A stretch of 32,398 bases of DNA. It comes from JBBQAA01 sp038276395 (GTDB lineage: Bacteria > Actinomycetota > Thermoleophilia > Solirubrobacterales > Solirubrobacteraceae). Made by a program: the position numbers and the translations under genes. The stretch covers positions 1 through 32,398 of the forward strand of contig JBBQAA010000047.1 in the NCBI GenBank assembly GCA_038276395.1, in the 5' to 3' direction. Every line of letters begins with the position of its first letter. The stretch's first letter is position 1. Below, in pieces: positions 7,682 to 14,925 of the stretch. Below the pieces are notes generated by a model. It had not been told where the DNA came from. It was given only the letters and a program-made list of their open reading frames with translations, and did not search any database.

Positions 7682-7948
7682 ATGGCTCTAGCAACCGTCG
7701 GCGCGACCCTCGCTCCGTTTGCCCTGCTCGCCTGCCCGATCGGTATGGGCCTGATGATGTGGATGATGATGCGCGGGACGAGAGGTCGTGGGGATGCCTC
7801 GTCAGTGTCGACCCCGCCTTCGTCCCAACCGACTCCGTCGTCGCTCGAGGCCCTTCGCAACGAGCAGCGTCGGCTCTCGGACGAAATAGACCGGCTTGAG
7901 GGCGAAGACCACGGTCGAAATGAAAGCCCGGCCGGGATGCGATCGTGA
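7682..7948 (+). CDS. Small single-span membrane protein with Met-rich helix and coiled-coil tail
   Basis: The 88-residue protein has a strong Shine-Dalgarno (AGGAGG, 7672-7677) before ATG 7682. A membrane helix contains LLACPIGMGLMMWMMMRG, with Cys-Pro and many Met; a Ser/Pro linker follows, then a short charged coiled coil (LEALRNEQRRLSDEIDRLEG). Similar small proteins occur in copper and heavy-metal islands but I know of no assigned function. Its GTGA overlap couples it to the next gene, a shorter protein of the same layout. A Cys/Met-rich helix next to CcdA suggests copper or thiol handling, which is inference. Confidence 0.75.
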   Translation: MALATVGATLAPFALLACPIGMGLMMWMMMRGTRGRGDASSVSTPPSSQPTPSSLEALRNEQRRLSDEIDRLEGEDHGRNESPAGMRS

Positions 7949-8187
7949 GCGCGTGGTTGCTGCTCCTAATCGTCCTCGCGAGCGCGGCGTGTCCGCTCCA
8001 CATGTGGTGGCAGCATCGACGCGGTCGCGCGTGTTCCCCCGTCGCCCTTGGGGGGGCGGAGCGCGATGTTGTCGGAGCGGATCTCGACGCGCTCCGCCGA
8101 CGCCAGGTTGAACTGGCCGCCCGCATCGCGGCGATTGACGCGGAACCTCGCGGAACGCGAGAGCCTGGCTCGGCTCCCGCGGCCTAG
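7945..8187 (+). CDS. Second small membrane protein of the same layout (probable paralogue)
   Basis: The 80-residue protein starts at GTG 7945, overlapping the previous stop. It has one N-terminal helix with SAACPLHMWWQHRRGR (Cys-Pro followed by His and Met, at the same position as CPIGM in its neighbour) and then a coiled-coil-like tail (DALRRRQVELAARIAAID). The shared order helix, Cys-Pro-x-x-Met, basic patch, coiled coil suggests tandem duplication and perhaps a heterodimer through the coiled coils. Function unknown. Confidence 0.7.
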   Translation: MSAWLLLLIVLASAACPLHMWWQHRRGRACSPVALGGAERDVVGADLDALRRRQVELAARIAAIDAEPRGTREPGSAPAA

Positions 8188-8353
8188 GGTCGACTCGCAG
8201 AACGGTTCCGGCCAACACCGCCAGCGGGGTGATCATTGCGCCGTAGCTGCCGACGGTTCGCCGCCGGCCGTGGAAGTGAACAAGACGCACCTATCGTTCC
8301 TCGTCGTCCTCGATGAGTTCCCTGCCGGCGCGTACTATGGACCCTAGGAGATA

Positions 8354-8923
8354 ATGCGTTCTCTATCGTGTCGCTGGCCGCTGCGCACGGGGCTCCTTGC
8401 GAGCGCTTTGGTGATCGGCGCATGCGGAACAGCTCAGACGGTGGGTGGGGCTGGCGGCCCGGTGCCCTCCCGACAACGGTCCCGAGCCGCGCTCGTTCAG
8501 CTCCGCACGCAGGCCGACCGCCTGCTCGACGGGGGGCTCCCGGCCTTCAAGGCCCGGCTCGCGAGTCTGCGCGGCACGCCGGTGGTCGTGAACCAATGGG
8601 CGTCATGGTGCGGGCCGTGTCGGTTTGAATTTCCGTTCTTCCAGCGCTTGGCCAAGCGATACGACGGCCGAGTCGCGTTCCTGGGCGTCGACGCCCAGGA
8701 CTCTCGTGCGGACGCCACGGCGTTTCTGAAACGGCTGCCGGTCCCCTACCCGCATTTCTACGACGAGAACGCATCGATCTCGAGGACGTTCGGCGGCGGT
8801 CGGGCGTGGCCAACGACGGCGTTTCTAACGGCGAGCGGCAAGCTCGTCTTTACGCACATCGGAGCCTACGCGACGCAGGCAAAGCTCGACGCGGACATCG
8901 TCCGGTACGCGCTTCATGGTTAG
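8354..8923 (+). CDS. TlpA/ResA-like thiol-disulfide oxidoreductase lipoprotein
   Basis: The 189-residue protein has a lipobox LVIGAC at ~22-27 and then a thioredoxin fold: VVVNQWASWCGPCRFEFPFF with the C-x2-C active site near residue 90, FLGVDAQDSRADATAF, and the cis-Pro strand AWPTTAFLTASGKLVF. TAGGAG serves as ribosome binding site before ATG 8354, and TACTAT (8335-8340) is a plausible -10. Its stop overlaps the ccdA start, so CcdA is its probable electron donor. It would reduce extracytoplasmic disulfides, for example in cytochrome c assembly or metal-site maturation. Confidence 0.9.
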   Translation: MRSLSCRWPLRTGLLASALVIGACGTAQTVGGAGGPVPSRQRSRAALVQLRTQADRLLDGGLPAFKARLASLRGTPVVVNQWASWCGPCRFEFPFFQRLAKRYDGRVAFLGVDAQDSRADATAFLKRLPVPYPHFYDENASISRTFGGGRAWPTTAFLTASGKLVFTHIGAYATQAKLDADIVRYALHG

Positions 8924-9650
8924 CGCCCCTAGCGTCCTTCTCGCGTTCGCTGCTGGGCTCGTCTCGTTCGTTTCTCCGTGCTGTCTGCCCTTGGTGCCGG
9001 GCTACCTGGCGACGGTGTCGGGGGCGCGTCCCTCTGATCTCGGTCGTCGCGTAGATCCGCGGGTGATCCGGCGCAGCCTCGTGTTCGTGGGCACTTTCTC
9101 GCTCATCTTCATTCTGCTGGGGCTCGGGGCTACCGCCGTCGGTTCGTTCTTGTTCCAAAACCAGCCGACGCTGAACAAGGTCGCGGGCGTGGCGATCATC
9201 GTTATGGGCCTTCTCTTCCTGAGCTCGGTCTTCGTCACGCGCTTGAACCGGGAGTGGCGTCCGGAGGGGCTCATCGAGCGCGCGGGCAAGGGCGGCCCGG
9301 TGGTGGCCGGTGCGGCGTTCGCCATCGCGTGGACGCCGTGTGTCGGGCCGACCCTCGGCGCGATTCTCGGGCTCGCGTCGACGAGTCAGGGGACCGGGAG
9401 GGGCGCGCTCCTGCTCGCCGTCTACTCCGCGGGGCTGGCTTTGCCGTTCCTGTTCGCGGCCGTCGCGTTCAACACGGCGACGCGCGCTTTCGCGTTCTTC
9501 AAGCGCCACTATGTCGCGGTGCAGGCCGGTTCGGGGGTCGTCCTCATCGCCATGGGGGTGCTCGTGCTCAGTGGCGAACTGTTCCGCCTGAACATCCAGG
9601 CGCAGCACCTACTCAGCCAATACGGGCTGAACTTCTTCCAAAGCATCTGA
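8916..9650 (+). CDS. ccdA: CcdA-family transmembrane electron carrier
   Basis: The 244-residue protein has six membrane segments and both redox cysteines of the family: VSFVSPCCLPLVPGYL in the first helix and AIAWTPCVGPTLGAIL in the fourth. It passes electrons from cytoplasmic thioredoxin to partner proteins outside the membrane. The ATG overlaps the preceding TlpA-like gene by 8 nt (ATGGTTAG), so the two form a donor/acceptor pair. The stop runs directly into a 28-bp tandem repeat. No cytochrome c or haem-lyase gene is nearby, which argues for a stress or metal role rather than a complete cytochrome c maturation set. Confidence 0.93.
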   Translation: MVSAPSVLLAFAAGLVSFVSPCCLPLVPGYLATVSGARPSDLGRRVDPRVIRRSLVFVGTFSLIFILLGLGATAVGSFLFQNQPTLNKVAGVAIIVMGLLFLSSVFVTRLNREWRPEGLIERAGKGGPVVAGAAFAIAWTPCVGPTLGAILGLASTSQGTGRGALLLAVYSAGLALPFLFAAVAFNTATRAFAFFKRHYVAVQAGSGVVLIAMGVLVLSGELFRLNIQAQHLLSQYGLNFFQSI

Positions 9651-9732
9651 GGCGAGCCAATCGAGATCCTGTACGTGAGGCGTGCCAATCGAGATCCTGT
9701 ACGTGAGGCGTGCCAATCGAGATCCTGTACGT
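9649..9732. repeat. 28-bp unit repeated three times in tandem
   Basis: Units at 9649-9676, 9677-9704 and 9705-9732 read GAGGCG(A/T)GCCAATC then GAGATCCTGTACGT; only one base differs, in unit 1. Each unit contains a GTG (AG in unit 1) followed by codons for PIEILYV, the beginning of a small thioredoxin-like protein. The first unit overlaps the ccdA stop. 28 is not a multiple of 3, so each copy shifts frame and only the last leads onward. No spacers, so this is not CRISPR. Confidence 0.9.
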
Positions 9733-9760
9733 CGACGGCAGCGCCGGCGGTACTCGCCGG
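9710..9760 (+). pseudogene. Truncated start of a small thioredoxin-like gene
   Basis: From GTG 9710 the frame reads VPIEILYVDGSAGG. Families of small thioredoxin-like proteins near mercury and arsenic genes start with the very similar 'IEVLYFDGCPN'. Here the expected Cys is Ser and homology stops after about 12 residues; the frame then runs on without protein-like character into the 3' end of the dipZ gene. I read it as the 5' stump of a deleted gene, of which the first 28 bp were triplicated. Confidence 0.4.
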
Positions 9761-9761
9761 C
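9743..9761. terminator. GC-rich hairpin between convergent ccdA and dipZ
   Basis: GCCGGCG (9743-9749) pairs perfectly with CGCCGGC (9755-9761) around a 5-base loop. It lies between the ends of two converging operons and could end transcription from both sides. There is no T-run, as often in very GC-rich genomes. Confidence 0.45.
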
Positions 9762-9804
9762 CTGCTCATCGAGGCTTCAGCCGACAGGCGCGTAGCGGGT
9801 CGCC

Positions 9805-11583
9805 TTACCCGAAGGTGAAAGCGAAGCCGGAGATCCCGGGGTCGAACTCGAGGGTCAGGCGGCTCTCCGCGACGGCTGGGAGCGAGACGAGGCTGTAGAG
9901 ACGCTGCCCGCGAACCGTGACGATCCCGCCATGAACGTCGGAGCCGGCCTGCGAGGGCCGGATGGCGCGTCCGTCGAGCAGAACACGCAGGTGTCGTGGA
10001 CGCCCGTCGACAGATCCGAGGACGAGGAAGACCTTTTGTGCTTGGACGTCGGTGCTGAGGGTGGCCTTCTTGGCGGCGGTCGCCCGTTCGTCGGTGATGG
10101 TCCAGCGGCCGCCGTAGGAGAACTTGCTGAGGCCGGGGGGCGCAACCGCGCGGTAGTCGTGGGTGCCGTTACGCGGTGCAGTGGGAACGAAGCGCTCCGC
10201 TCGCGCGGTACCGAGATAGGTCTCCGGCGTGGCGAGGCGGGTCGCCGTCTTGTCTCCTTCTGCGTTGGCCGGCGAGCCCAGCGCTCGCGCGGCGCCGGCC
10301 TCGGCGAGCAGGGTCCGCACGGCGGCTTCCCCTCGTGGGTAGTCCCCCTCGCCGAAGTGGGTGTAGCGCACGCGCCCGCGGGCATCGATGAGGTAGTCGG
10401 CGGGCCAGTACTCGTTGCCGTACGCCTTCCAGGTCCCGAGGTTGTTGTCCTGGGCCACGGGATACTTCAGCCCGTTCTGCTCGATGGAGGCTCGGACGTT
10501 ATCGGCGTTGTGCTCGAACGAGAACTCGGGACTGTGCACTCCGACGATCGTCAGTCCGACTTGCCGGTACTTGGCGTCGAGCGACTTCAGGTAGGGGAAG
10601 GTGCGGATGCAGTTGATGCACGTGTAGGTCCAGAAGTCGACGAGCACCACTCGTCCCCGCAGCGAGGCGAGCGTGAGCGGCTTGTTGCCCCGGGTGTTGA
10701 ACCACTGCTGGGTGTCGGTGAATTCCGGGGCGCGGCCGAGTACCGGCAGCGGCGGCGTCTTCACCCCGGGGATCGCGACGGCGGCGCCGGCTGCCCGCTG
10801 GGAGGCGGTTGAGGAGGCAGAGTCGAATTTGGCTCGTCCACCTCGGACGCTGTCCAGCTGCGCCTTGATGGCGCCTGATTGCTGGAGCCCGTCGGTTGGC
10901 GATGTCAGAAACGATGGGAAGTCGCTGGCCAGCGCCGTGGTGAGGCGGAGATCGAGCTGCTGGGAGAGGGCCAGCGCGGTGAGCAGCATCATCACACCGA
11001 GTCCACGCTGGAGCGCGAGCCCCCGACCCGCCGCTCGCATCCGACCCAAAACCCTCCGGCCTCCGAGCGCGATGAGGAACAGGGTCAGGGCGAGACCGAT
11101 CCCGAACGCGACGGCCACTGCGACGAGCCTCCCCGAGGCTCCCTGCGTGGCGCTCACCGAGACGACGGCGGCGAGGATCGGCCCGGCGCACGGTGCGCAG
11201 ACAACTCCAAGCGCGGCCCCGACTCCGAGCCCGGACCAGATGCCGCTGCCGGAGCTTCGCGGCCCCAACCGCGAGAGCGGCGCGAGCGGGCGTTCCAGAG
11301 CCTCGGCCAATCGGGGCACGAGCAAGGAGACGCCGAAAAGCGCCAGGACGAGGATGGCGAAGTTACGAAGGGACTGATCCCCGAACCCGAGGCCGTCGAT
11401 GATCGAGGCGACCCCGATGACGGTGAGCGTCATCGTCGTCGTCAACCCGACCACGATCGCGAGCGGACGGCGCCGTCCGCCCGTGGAGCTTGCGGCGAGC
11501 AGCGCGGGCAGCACCGGTAGGACACACGGGGTCAGTCCCGTGCCGGCGCCGGCTACGAGCGAGAAAACGAGAAGAAGCACCAT
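9805..11583 (-). CDS. dipZ: DipZ-like fusion: CcdA domain + thioredoxin-like domain + C-terminal jelly-roll-like domain
   Basis: The 592-residue protein fuses a CcdA-like membrane part (GAGTGLTPCVLPVLPALLA, and VVCAPCAGPILAAVVS with the second Cys) to an extracytoplasmic thioredoxin domain (VVLVDFWTYTCINCIRTFPY, C-x2-C near residue ~340; YWPADYLIDARGRVRYTHFG) and a C-terminal beta-rich domain (FSYGGRWTITDE, GRPRHLRVLLDG) known from mycobacterial DipZ. It can carry electrons across the membrane and use them in one chain. Transcription opposes ccdA. The promoter region holds TAGGCT 12 nt before the ATG and an inverted TACGA/TCGTA motif. A second complete transport route beside CcdA is unusual redundancy. 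Confidence 0.93.
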   Translation of the reverse strand: MVLLLVFSLVAGAGTGLTPCVLPVLPALLAASSTGGRRRPLAIVVGLTTTMTLTVIGVASIIDGLGFGDQSLRNFAILVLALFGVSLLVPRLAEALERPLAPLSRLGPRSSGSGIWSGLGVGAALGVVCAPCAGPILAAVVSVSATQGASGRLVAVAVAFGIGLALTLFLIALGGRRVLGRMRAAGRGLALQRGLGVMMLLTALALSQQLDLRLTTALASDFPSFLTSPTDGLQQSGAIKAQLDSVRGGRAKFDSASSTASQRAAGAAVAIPGVKTPPLPVLGRAPEFTDTQQWFNTRGNKPLTLASLRGRVVLVDFWTYTCINCIRTFPYLKSLDAKYRQVGLTIVGVHSPEFSFEHNADNVRASIEQNGLKYPVAQDNNLGTWKAYGNEYWPADYLIDARGRVRYTHFGEGDYPRGEAAVRTLLAEAGAARALGSPANAEGDKTATRLATPETYLGTARAERFVPTAPRNGTHDYRAVAPPGLSKFSYGGRWTITDERATAAKKATLSTDVQAQKVFLVLGSVDGRPRHLRVLLDGRAIRPSQAGSDVHGGIVTVRGQRLYSLVSLPAVAESRLTLEFDPGISGFAFTFG

Positions 11584-11720
11584 GGCGGTATCGCGAGCCT
11601 ACGATCGTTCGTAGTACTGCTGAGGCCGTGTCGCCAGCGCGTCACGGACTGTTCAGAACTCCCCAGCTCCACTGCCGCACCCTCGGCCTCAGCACCGCCT
11701 AGTGGATCGGTGCGGTGGGC

Positions 11721-11742
11721 GTACTAGCCTCTGTCGTAGTGC
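11721..11742. promoter_or_regulatory. Possible BlaI-type operator
   Basis: GTACTA (11721-11726) and TAGTGC (11737-11742) form an imperfect inverted repeat with ten bases between, resembling the TACTA/TAGTA half-sites bound by BlaI-family repressors. A related GTAGTAC lies near 11610, beside the dipZ promoter. Both lie in the dipZ/blaI-like intergenic region, so a single repressor could control both directions. Weak by eye. Confidence 0.3.
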
Positions 11743-11806
11743 GGAGGATCCGAGGACGAGGTTTATGACGCGCGGACGGCGGGTTCACCGAGCGTCGGGC
11801 GCCCGT

Positions 11807-11812
11807 TAGGAT
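11807..11812 (+). promoter_or_regulatory. -10 box of a leaderless promoter for the BlaI-type repressor
   Basis: TAGGAT is followed by exactly 6 nt (TTCCGC) and GTG 11819. This supports the GTG start. Confidence 0.55.
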
Positions 11813-11818
11813 TTCCGC

Positions 11819-12220
11819 GTGACGAAGCCGGCCACCGATGGGTTCACGCCCCCGCCGCTTCATGAGCTCGAGTCAGAGGTCATGGAGGAAGTCTGGGCGC
11901 TCGGCGGGGAGGTCAACGTCCGCGTGGTCATGGAAGCGTTGAACGCGCGCGCTGAGAAGCAGCGCAAGTACACGACGATCCTGACGATCATGAGCCGGCT
12001 GGATACCAAGGGTCTATTCACGCGTCGCCGGGAAGGCAAGACGGACATGTACACGCCCATCTTCTCTCGCGAGCAATACGCGCAGGCCCGGACTGAGGCG
12101 CAGGTGGGGGCGCTAGTGAGTGAGTACGGCGACGTGGCGCTGGTCCACTTCGCCAAACAGATGGCGAGCCTTGATCCCAAGCGCCGCGATCAGCTACGGC
12201 GACTGGCGAGCCGTGGGTAG
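11819..12220 (+). CDS. BlaI/MecI/CopY-family repressor
   Basis: The 133-residue winged-helix protein has LHELESEVMEEVWALGGEVN, then VRVVMEALN, KYTTILTIMSRLDTKGLFTR with the recognition helix, and a wing REGKTDMYTPIFSR, followed by a dimerisation helix with VSEYGDVALVHFAKQM. It overlaps the M56 peptidase gene by 8 nt, the standard pairing in which the peptidase, once activated, leads to repressor cleavage. The target set probably includes its own promoter and possibly the dipZ promoter. Family members control beta-lactam resistance, copper homeostasis or respiration; the redox genes around favour copper or envelope redox stress. Confidence 0.9.
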   Translation: MTKPATDGFTPPPLHELESEVMEEVWALGGEVNVRVVMEALNARAEKQRKYTTILTIMSRLDTKGLFTRRREGKTDMYTPIFSREQYAQARTEAQVGALVSEYGDVALVHFAKQMASLDPKRRDQLRRLASRG

Positions 12221-13148
12221 GGCTCGGGGAATCTTCGGCTTGCAGCTCCTCGTGGGCCTGTTCGGCGTTGGCGCGACGGTATTGCTCCTCGGCATCGCGG
12301 CGAGTTCGGTGTCCGTTCATACGGCGAGTGTCGAGAGTCTGCTGAGCGCGTGTCGCGCATGGGTTCTACCTCGGGCAACGTTTCCCCAATTCGTCGTGCT
12401 CGCCCTGGGCAGCTTGGCCTTCGCCGTTCTCGGGCTGGCGCTCCGGTCGGCGGTTCGCCAGCTGCACCACCGTCGGCGGTTCTTCGCAGGTTTGGCTGAC
12501 TTACGCTCAGCGCCCGTCGGCCCGGCGGGCACGATGCTGTTCGCCTGCTCTCACCCGCAGGCGTTCTGTGCCGGTCTGCTTCGTCCCCGGATCTATCTCT
12601 CGGATGCGACGATCGCGCTGCTGAGCGCTGAGGAGCTCGCGGCGGTGCTGGCTCATGAAGCCCACCACGCGCGCTACCGCGACCCACTGCGCATCTTCTT
12701 CGCTCGCACGCTCTCGGATGCACTGTTCTTCCTCCCGGTGCTCCGTCGGCTCGCCGAACGCTACGCGGCGCTGGCCGAGCTCGCTGCCGACGCCGCCGCC
12801 GTGCGGCAAAACCACAGCGACCCCGCCCCGCTCGCCTCGGCGCTGCTCGCGTTTGACCGAGCCGCCGACCCTGCCGTGGTGGGCATCGCCCCTGAGCGCG
12901 TCGACCATCTTCTCGGCGAGCGCCCGAGGTGGCAGCTCCCTTTGGCGCTCTTGGCGTGGGCCGTCGTCGTAGTGGGAGCCCTCGTGATCATTGCGCTCCG
13001 CACTGCTGAGGCCACCGTGCACAGCACGATCGATCTGCCCCTGCTGGCGTCGGAGCTGTGCATGGTGATGATGGCGGCGGTCCCGCTGATCATGGGGGCT
13101 GGCGCGCTGCTTGGCTCGCGCAGATTGTTGGGGCACCTGCGCGCCTAG
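12213..13148 (+). CDS. M56-family membrane metallopeptidase (BlaR1-like, no sensor domain)
   Basis: From GTG 12213 (overlapping the repressor stop) the 311-residue protein has N-terminal membrane helices, the zinc motif LAHEAHHARYRDP (HExxH) near residue ~148, the downstream ELAAD that supplies the third ligand, and C-terminal helices. It lacks the extracellular penicillin-binding domain of BlaR1/MecR1 (too short), as in mycobacterial M56 partners of BlaI. The signal must therefore be sensed by the membrane part or by a partner. Expected action: intramembrane-near proteolysis that triggers release of the adjacent repressor. Confidence 0.9.
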   Translation: MGRARGIFGLQLLVGLFGVGATVLLLGIAASSVSVHTASVESLLSACRAWVLPRATFPQFVVLALGSLAFAVLGLALRSAVRQLHHRRRFFAGLADLRSAPVGPAGTMLFACSHPQAFCAGLLRPRIYLSDATIALLSAEELAAVLAHEAHHARYRDPLRIFFARTLSDALFFLPVLRRLAERYAALAELAADAAAVRQNHSDPAPLASALLAFDRAADPAVVGIAPERVDHLLGERPRWQLPLALLAWAVVVVGALVIIALRTAEATVHSTIDLPLLASELCMVMMAAVPLIMGAGALLGSRRLLGHLRA

Positions 13149-13164
13149 CAGCAGACTGCGTCTT

Positions 13165-13902
13165 TCAGCGCGTTGGCCTTTGCGCCCCGCCCTGGCGGGC
13201 CGCGTGGGGACGACCGGCGACTGCGGCCGCGATTCCGGCTTGAAGCTGGGCGGTCGACACGACACCGATGACGTGGTTGACCACGTCCCCCCGCGCGCTG
13301 ATGAAGAACGTCTCCGGTACCCCGGTCGCGCCATAATGGCGGGCGACGTCGTTCGTCGGGTCGCGGATGTTGAGGTAGTCGATGTTGAAGTGACGCGTGA
13401 AGGTGCGTGCGTCCTCAGTGACGTCCTGCATGTCGAGACCGACGAACAGCACCCCCCTTGGGCGAGCTCCTCGCCACGTGCTTTCGAGAACAGGTGCCTC
13501 CCCGCGGCAGGGCACGCACCACGATGCCCAGAAGTTCAGGACGTACGGGTGGCCGCGTAGCTCGGTGCTCGTGACCGACCGGTCGGCGAGCGCGGGCGCG
13601 AGGCGTGCCGTGAGCCTTGGTCCGAGACGCCCGGTCTGCAACACGGCGAGTCGGTATGACGGCGCCCTCGCAACGTGGTCCCGAGCGAGCTGGTCGTCGA
13701 TCGTCGTCGTCGGATTCTCGGAGACCAGCCCGTAGCCGAGGAGGACGATTAGGGACACGGGGGCGAGCGCGCCGAGCGCCCGAACCAGCCAGCGCAGCGA
13801 CCCGTGTCGCTGCGTCGCCGAAGTTCGCTGTTCGGTCCCGGGACCATCCTGGTCTGAGACGCTTTCGTTCGACCCGGTCGTCCTGTCGGCGCTACCGGTC
13901 AT
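13165..13902 (-). CDS. Membrane-anchored TlpA/CcmG-like thioredoxin
   Basis: The 245-residue protein has a polar N-terminus of ~35 residues, one membrane anchor (ALGALAPVSLIVLLGYGLV), and an extracytoplasmic thioredoxin fold: YVLNFWASWCVPCRGEAPVL with C-x2-C, GVLFVGLDMQDVTEDARTF, and GVPETFFISARGDVV with the cis-Pro. It starts inside the end of the upstream CopD-tail-like gene (11-nt overlap), so the two form a minus-strand operon. Convergent with the M56 gene, 16 bases apart. It is the third TlpA-type module within 6 kb and a likely client of CcdA or DipZ. Confidence 0.9.
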   Translation of the reverse strand: MTGSADRTTGSNESVSDQDGPGTEQRTSATQRHGSLRWLVRALGALAPVSLIVLLGYGLVSENPTTTIDDQLARDHVARAPSYRLAVLQTGRLGPRLTARLAPALADRSVTSTELRGHPYVLNFWASWCVPCRGEAPVLESTWRGARPRGVLFVGLDMQDVTEDARTFTRHFNIDYLNIRDPTNDVARHYGATGVPETFFISARGDVVNHVIGVVSTAQLQAGIAAAVAGRPHAARQGGAQRPTR

Positions 13903-14599
13903 GGGCGGCCAACTTCGGTGGTCGAACTGTCTCGGGCCGGTTGAACGCGTAGTAGCGCTGGCTCATGAAGTGCCCGTTTGTCACGAGTCGGGATCGAAGC
14001 ACGAGGTCGCGGGTCGGGTCGATCGAGATCTGCCACCACCCGGGGGTGCCCGGGTCCATGAGGCCGACGACGGCGACACGCCGGCCGCCTTCGGTCCGCG
14101 AGCCGAGGAGGTAGATCGACCGTGCGTAGGTCGACCAGTTGAACCAGCTTCGCGTGCGGAAGGGGAGGCCGCCGCCGAATCGGCCCCGTTGCCATCCCAT
14201 CCTCAGGTCCGGGCGCTCCCACTGCGTCGCGCCGATCACAATGCTCTTCACGCCCCCGTTGGTTTTGTAGGCGAACCGGTTCGGCGCTTTGAGCCTGTAG
14301 TTCGTGATGGCGAAGCGCCCGGGAGTGCTCGAGACCCGCTCGTTTTCGCGCACGCTCCTGAGTGCCCGCATGCGCGCCTCGGCTCTATCCAACAGCCGCC
14401 GCGCAAGCTTCGTTCCGGCTGGTCGCCACCGAGTCCTGAGGCGCGCGGTATAGGTGCGGCCGTGCTGGCGGACCTCGACATCGAGGTGCGCCGGGGCGCC
14501 GGGCGTGGCGAAGCGCAGACAACCGACTCCGCACGGGGTGTGGCTCGCACCTCGAACTGAGAAGGGATCCTTGGCCGGATCGCCGTCCAGTCCAGTCAA
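13892..14599 (-). CDS. Extracytoplasmic domain resembling the tail of actinobacterial CopD-like proteins, probably 5'-truncated
   Basis: From TTG 14599 the 235-residue frame reads DLTGLDGDPAKDPFSVRG-like sequence, then HTPCGVGCLRF (C-x3-C), a beta-rich stretch, a helix AEARMRALRSVRENE, then APNRFAYKTNGGVKSIVIGA and GGRRVAVVGLMDPGTPGWW, ending FMSQRYYAFNRPE. This is like the LolA-type domain at the end of some CopC/CopD proteins. No signal peptide is present, and coding character continues upstream (SYTTSW) to a TGA at the border of another relic. Probably the 3' part of a longer copper gene, perhaps still translated with its TlpA-like neighbour. Confidence 0.5.
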   Translation of the reverse strand: MTGLDGDPAKDPFSVRGASHTPCGVGCLRFATPGAPAHLDVEVRQHGRTYTARLRTRWRPAGTKLARRLLDRAEARMRALRSVRENERVSSTPGRFAITNYRLKAPNRFAYKTNGGVKSIVIGATQWERPDLRMGWQRGRFGGGLPFRTRSWFNWSTYARSIYLLGSRTEGGRRVAVVGLMDPGTPGWWQISIDPTRDLVLRSRLVTNGHFMSQRYYAFNRPETVRPPKLAAHDR

Positions 14600-14635
14600 G
14601 TCCCAGGACGTGGTGTAAGAGGTTCGCGTTGTTCA

Positions 14636-14850
14636 TCTCGTCGGTGAAGCGGTTGGCGTCTCAGGCCGCGTGGAGCTCGAGGACCTCCTTGTCGTCTTGG
14701 GTTTGATGGGGTCGCCCTCGCGCTCCGCGGGATCGCGACGCTGACCGCGTAGATCGGGATCACCGCGACCGAGTACTCCTCCGGCCCCAGCACCAACCCC
14801 TGCGCCAGGAGCAACACGCCACAACCACCACAACTTGACACCGACGTTCA
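14636..14850 (-). pseudogene. Unidentified decayed coding fragment
   Basis: Minus-strand sequence has protein character scattered over frames: KLWWLWRV near the start, GPEEYSVAVIPIYAVSVAI in one frame, EREGDPIKPK in a second, then DDKEVLELHAA, an in-frame TGA, and DANRFTDEMNNANLLHHVLG. At least two frameshifts and a stop separate these. I do not recognise the family; the first part could be a membrane helix. Its end meets the truncated CopD-like frame, so this is a deletion or insertion junction. Confidence 0.45.
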
Positions 14851-14925
14851 TCTCAGAGGCTTGATGCGGTTGGGCTTGGAGCGGTCCGGGCGGGAATGCG
14901 CTGGGAGGAATGCGGAAGCGCGCGG

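Noticed and set aside
9649..9732. CRISPR-like direct repeats
   Set aside because: The 28-bp units touch each other without spacers and there are no cas genes.
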